DNA of 64,000 nucleotides from Candidatus Thalassarchaeaceae archaeon (GTDB taxonomy: Archaea; Thermoplasmatota; Poseidoniia; Poseidoniales; Thalassarchaeaceae), in assembly GCA_023268715.1 (NCBI GenBank), contig JALRLV010000008.1, forward strand, positions 1 to 64,000. The letters run 5' to 3'. A program made the translations under genes and the position numbers. The notes under the pieces are model-generated. The model did no database searches, was not told the DNA's origin, and was given only the letters and a program-made list of their open reading frames with translations. This document shows, one piece after another, positions 61,162 to 64,000 of this stretch. The number at the start of each line of letters is the position of its first letter. Positions within the stretch are counted from its first letter, which is position 1.

Positions 61162-62697
61162 GTGAACGAAGCCGGGGCCATCGAGGATTGGACGGAGAAA
61201 TATCGTCCAACCAGTATGTCTCAGATGGAGGGTAATGATTCCCAACTTCGTATGATTGCTCAATGGTTGGACAGATGGTCAACAGGAAAGATTCCAGACA
61301 AACGTGGATTACTTCTAGTTGGCCCACCAGGAGTCGGTAAGACTACTCTTGCCAAGGCGGTTGCAAAAGAGCGGGGCTGGTCGATTATTGAATTGAATGC
61401 CTCAGAAGAAAGGAATGCAGCAGCCATTAGAAGAGCGGCGACGCGTGGGAGTCAGCACATCTCACTTTCTGCTTTTTCTGGAGGAGGAGATGTTGGCGAG
61501 AAAACGGTAGTTTTACTCGACGAAGTCGACCACTTATCTGGCGGCTTCGCTCAAGTCTCCGAAGATAAAATCGACAAAATACTCTCGCCTGAAGAAGAAG
61601 AAAAAGCCAGTATTAAAGGAGATTCAGGTGGTAAGGCTGAACTTTTGAATTTACTCAAAATTACCGAACAACCTGTGATACTGACTTGTAATGATGCCAT
61701 GAGATTGTGGGGCTCTGGAAGGCAATGGCGTCGGAATAGAGACCGGGTAATGCGATTGGCAGAAAATATCCAATTCAAACGAGTTGGAAAACTGCATATG
61801 AGAAGGATTGCAAATAGGGTATTAGATGGTGAGCAACTATCTATGGATCCTGGAGCGGTAGAGGCACTTATCAAAAATAATCCGGGCGATTTACGAGCAT
61901 TAATTCGAGATTTGCAAGCTGCGGCCGCAATAGGTGGAGAACACATCGCTCTAGAGGATGTTAATGCATTGGCCGAGGTTGCGGAGAGAGATTCACAAAT
62001 CGATGTGTTCAGGGCGCTTCGAGAAGTATATGCTGCAAATAATGGGTATGAAGCCAATCAATTGCTAATGAATTCGGACAAGGACCCTGATGAGATGTTA
62101 GCATGGTTTGTATGGAATAATCAATCGGTTTTCGATACTAGAGAATTGTCTGAAATTTCTAAGGCGATGGTGCTTGCTGATCGCGCTTTGGCGACCAAGT
62201 TTACCAACAGAGCATATCGTTCGTGGTATTGGGGTTCTTCTCTTTCATCTCAAGCAGCAGTATCAGCAAAAAGAGAAGATCCTGCTTCCGACCCTTTCCT
62301 AACTTATCCTAACTTCCTAAGAAGAGGAGGGGAGGCATGGAGAACCTCTGGTGTTGTAGCATCTCTAGCAGAACAGTCAGGAGCGAGTAAAGCGGCTGTT
62401 AGAGAAGACCTCTGGCCCAACCTCTTAGCAGTTCACGATGAATCGCTTGGTGGGAATCCAGACGACTTTTCTTTGGCTATGAATTTGGGGTTGAGTGGCG
62501 AAGACCACCTATCTTTGCACGGGATTCCTAAATCAAGAAGGGAGGCAAAGAAAATTCTAGCGGCCTTCGATGATTCCCTGCCTAAGGATGATTGGCAAGA
62601 AATCCCTCAACCAATCCAACAAATCGAAGAGACTAATTCTGAATCCACAAAAGAAGAAGAGGATGAATCCACTCAATTTTCTCTTGATTCATTTTGA
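61162..62697 (+). CDS. rfcL: Replication factor C large subunit (RfcL)
   Basis: AAA+ clamp-loader large subunit that loads PCNA. The 511-residue protein has DWTEKYRPTSMSQMEGN at the N-terminus, Walker A LVGPPGVGKTT (52-62), NASEERN, Walker B VVLLDEVDHL, a sensor at ILTCND and a long helical collar domain. The extreme C-terminus, TQFSLDSF, reads as a PIP box (QxxLxxF) for PCNA binding, as known in archaeal RfcL. The start is GTG at 61162. A perfect 18-base palindrome lies just after the stop. Confidence 0.95.
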   Translation: MNEAGAIEDWTEKYRPTSMSQMEGNDSQLRMIAQWLDRWSTGKIPDKRGLLLVGPPGVGKTTLAKAVAKERGWSIIELNASEERNAAAIRRAATRGSQHISLSAFSGGGDVGEKTVVLLDEVDHLSGGFAQVSEDKIDKILSPEEEEKASIKGDSGGKAELLNLLKITEQPVILTCNDAMRLWGSGRQWRRNRDRVMRLAENIQFKRVGKLHMRRIANRVLDGEQLSMDPGAVEALIKNNPGDLRALIRDLQAAAAIGGEHIALEDVNALAEVAERDSQIDVFRALREVYAANNGYEANQLLMNSDKDPDEMLAWFVWNNQSVFDTRELSEISKAMVLADRALATKFTNRAYRSWYWGSSLSSQAAVSAKREDPASDPFLTYPNFLRRGGEAWRTSGVVASLAEQSGASKAAVREDLWPNLLAVHDESLGGNPDDFSLAMNLGLSGEDHLSLHGIPKSRREAKKILAAFDDSLPKDDWQEIPQPIQQIEETNSESTKEEEDESTQFSLDSF

Positions 62698-62698
62698 A

Positions 62699-62716
62699 TC
62701 AGAGGGTACCCTCTGA
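62699..62716. repeat. Perfect 18-bp palindrome after rfcL, with a 13-bp direct repeat
   Basis: TCAGAGGGTACCCTCTGA is its own reverse complement. The 13 bases TTTGAATCAGAGG occur at 62693-62705 and again at 62722-62734, so the left arm is repeated downstream. No T-run follows directly. It could be a terminator-like hairpin for rfcL or a protein-binding site upstream of the peroxiredoxin-like gene. Confidence 0.5.
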
Positions 62717-62834
62717 CAAGGTTTGAATCAGAGGTAAATCATAGGGTATGTTTGTACTCTAGTCTCTGTTTCGCAAAAGCTCCACCAGTTGCAATCGCCT
62801 AAATCTTTATTCAGCAGCATTACACCTACGAATT

Positions 62835-63482
62835 ATGGCATCCACAGAGAGGCTTGTTGAAGACGCCGAAAAAGAATGGCTTGAGAAATGGGTGGCTGGA
62901 CCCGGAGACGATAGGTCGAAACCTCTCGATAGGGGGGCCAGCGCACCTGAACTAGAACTCCTCGATTACACTGGCACCCCTCGTCGGCTGTCTTCATTCT
63001 GGTCCGATGGCCCGGCACTGTTGATGTTCTGGCGGCACTTCGGTTGCGGGTGCGGCCTCGATAGAGCATCAAGACTCAGTGAGGAGTACGAAGACTACCT
63101 AGCGGCCGGAATCAATCCTGTCATTATAGGCCAGGGTGAGCCTGAGAGAGCCGCTGAATATCGTGAAAAGTACAACATCTCATGCCCGATTCTGTGTGAT
63201 CCTGATTATGCCGCCTACGCCGCCTACGGACTCGCAAACTTCGGTGTTGAGCAAGTCCTCTACGACGCTCCCGAGGAAACATGGTGCCATTCAAAGGATA
63301 TCGGGCTGGAATTCCAGGAAGCGAGGCGCGCCATCGAACGCCCTCTCGTCGACAATCCGTGGATGTCTACGGGAGAGTTCCTCGTGGGGCCATCGGGCAC
63401 GATTCGTGTCACCTATGCCTACCAATACTGCTCTGACTACCCCGATGCGAGAGTATTCACCACCGCAGCCAAGATTCTCTGA
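62835..63482 (+). CDS. Peroxiredoxin-like (AhpC/TSA, SelL-type) protein, GC-richer than neighbours
   Basis: A 215-residue thioredoxin-fold protein of the AhpC/TSA-like (redoxin) type: GASAPELELLDYTGTPRRLSSFWSDGPALLMFWRHFGCGCG, where the cysteines at about 71 and 73 take the place of the peroxidatic Cys. VGPSGTIRVTYAYQY near the end is the typical final strand. Likely function is reduction of peroxides or thiols, but the substrate is unknown. Base use differs from neighbours: many CGC, CTC and GCC codons and clearly higher GC, which hints at transfer or at unusual expression level. ATG 62835 with a TTTATT element about 25-30 bases upstream. Confidence 0.85.
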   Translation: MASTERLVEDAEKEWLEKWVAGPGDDRSKPLDRGASAPELELLDYTGTPRRLSSFWSDGPALLMFWRHFGCGCGLDRASRLSEEYEDYLAAGINPVIIGQGEPERAAEYREKYNISCPILCDPDYAAYAAYGLANFGVEQVLYDAPEETWCHSKDIGLEFQEARRAIERPLVDNPWMSTGEFLVGPSGTIRVTYAYQYCSDYPDARVFTTAAKIL

Positions 63483-63504
63483 GTCAAGGGCTACTCTTTG
63501 CTTC

Positions 63505-63750
63505 ATGATAAATCAGGGGGAGGATCTTCTACCTCAGAATTCAAGATTCTCTCCCCTATCCGACTCCATGAGCGGCAATCATCCATCCGCCATACCAGCG
63601 ATAATTTTCTCTGTGCTCAGCCTAGCAATTCTTTCAATGATTTACGAGGGTTGGCTTTTCGGTGGAGTTTCTTTTCAACAAACAACAGTAGGCGGTCCTG
63701 TATGGTACATTACCCAAAGATTGGTTGATTTGATTTATCCATCGACTTGA
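63505..63750 (+). CDS. Small membrane protein, unknown
   Basis: An 81-residue frame from ATG 63505 (MINQGEDLLPQN); a second ATG at 63568 would give 60 residues. It has a hydrophobic segment AIPAIIFSVLSLAILSMIYEGWLF and a short tail with VWYITQRLVDLIYPST. No known family is recognised. The base composition returns to the AT-rich norm here. A single-pass or re-entrant membrane protein is likely. It starts 22 bases after the peroxiredoxin-like gene and may be co-transcribed. Confidence 0.55.
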   Translation: MINQGEDLLPQNSRFSPLSDSMSGNHPSAIPAIIFSVLSLAILSMIYEGWLFGGVSFQQTTVGGPVWYITQRLVDLIYPST

Positions 63751-63826
63751 TTTCCATTTTGACAAACGAGCATAATCACATATGCCGACTGACACAGGGG
63801 CGACTCATTCCCTAGCCCTTGATTCA

Positions 63827-64000
63827 TTATGAACTAGGTACTGAGGAATGATGAAGACAAATTCGTAAATTACCTTCACTGTCTTTTGTATATGCAAATG
63901 AATACTCTACTTTGACCTCTTCACCTTCGGGATTTGTAAAGAAGTAATTACCCATAGCCAATGCAGTTGAACCGTGGATAATGATGTCATCATTCTGAAA
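63827..64000 (-). CDS. SnoaL/CaMKII-association-like domain protein, C-terminal end only
   Basis: Only the last 57 residues are in the window; the frame is open at base 64000. The sequence GNYFFTNPEGEEVKVEYSFAYTKDSEGNLRICLHHSSVP has the strand pattern and HHSS-P end typical of NTF2-like SnoaL/SgcJ/EcaC and CaMKII association-domain proteins, which are small dimeric or oligomeric alpha+beta barrels. Function is unknown. Nothing can be said about its start or domains upstream. Confidence 0.65.
   Translation of the reverse strand, partial: FQNDDIIIHGSTALAMGNYFFTNPEGEEVKVEYSFAYTKDSEGNLRICLHHSSVPSS

Noticed and set aside
63136-63750. A 204-codon open frame overlapping the peroxiredoxin-like gene
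   Set aside because: Its first half is a shifted reading of the GC-rich gene. Only the part from 63505 on is accepted as a separate small gene.
1-64000. CRISPR arrays, insertion sequences, phage genes or rRNA
   Set aside because: No evenly spaced repeats, transposase, integrase or rRNA signature was seen anywhere in the window.

Overview
The window looks like a chromosomal piece of a planktonic archaeon of the Thermoplasmatota, most likely Marine Group II (Ca. Poseidoniales); the group is an inference. Direct support for Archaea is strong: an exosome operon (Rrp4, Rrp41, Rrp42) beside proteasome alpha and SBDS, the KEOPS proteins Kae1 and Pcc1, ribosomal proteins S7, S12 and L37Ae, EF-2 with the diphthamide region, PAN, the primase small subunit, RfcL, TiaS, isopentenyl phosphate kinase and archaeal-type MetRS, ProRS and GlyRS. 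The DNA is moderately AT-rich. Genes are packed tightly on both strands. Many starts carry GGTGA- or GGAGG-type Shine-Dalgarno (SD) sites; others have a TATA-like box about 25 bases upstream and no SD, which suggests leaderless mRNAs. I see no rRNA, CRISPR array, transposase or phage gene. One tRNA (Val, GAC) is present.

Layout. 1-2.4 kb: 5' part of methylmalonyl-CoA mutase, a disordered protein, and Kae1. 2.4-11.5 kb: a complete histidine-to-glutamate route. hutI is on the plus strand; PAN, glutamate formiminotransferase, formimino-THF cyclodeaminase, urocanase and histidine ammonia-lyase form one tight minus-strand series ending in an AlaX editing protein. A 51-residue zinc-ribbon protein and tRNA-Val lie between hutI and that series. 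11.6-20.3 kb: MBF1, TSR3, MetRS, a CNNM/CBS transporter-like protein, an aldo/keto reductase, a polyproline protein, an RDD-like membrane protein and PriS. 20.4-25.6 kb: futalosine-pathway menaquinone genes (MqnD, MqnA, MqnE) around a half-length deoxyhypusine-hydroxylase-like protein, then a two-subunit transketolase. 25.7-34.5 kb: ProRS, CoaBC, thiolase, KptA, isopentenyl phosphate kinase and a fusion of IPP isomerase with a prenyl diphosphate synthase. 34.5-40.6 kb: EF-2, S7 and S12, a UbiD-family decarboxylase, a TPR protein and a Nudix hydrolase.

40.6-47.2 kb is the archaeal exosome/proteasome superoperon: psmA, SBDS, Rrp4, Rrp41, Rrp42, L37Ae, Pcc1, prefoldin beta, a DHH phosphoesterase and a helical protein. 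47.3-53.9 kb: Dph6, adenylosuccinate lyase, a RecA-like protein with a damaged P-loop, TiaS, two sedoheptulose/heptose-type sugar phosphate enzymes (GmhA, GmhB) and an archaeosortase. 53.9-64 kb: a 1763-residue Lhr-type helicase with a long winged-helix and AlkZ-like tail, GlyRS, RfcL with a C-terminal PIP box, a GC-richer peroxiredoxin-like gene, a small membrane protein and the 3' end of a SnoaL-like gene.

Together the genes describe a heterotroph that breaks down protein and amino acids (PAN/proteasome, Hut route, methylmalonyl-CoA mutase), makes archaeal isoprenoid lipids and menaquinone, and probably processes and glycosylates surface proteins. Most genes are housekeeping. The less expected items are the IDI-prenyl synthase fusion, the long Lhr, the half-size DOHH-like protein, PAN at the head of the hut series, the heptose/archaeosortase block, and short palindromes just upstream of TATA-like boxes at translation-related operons.
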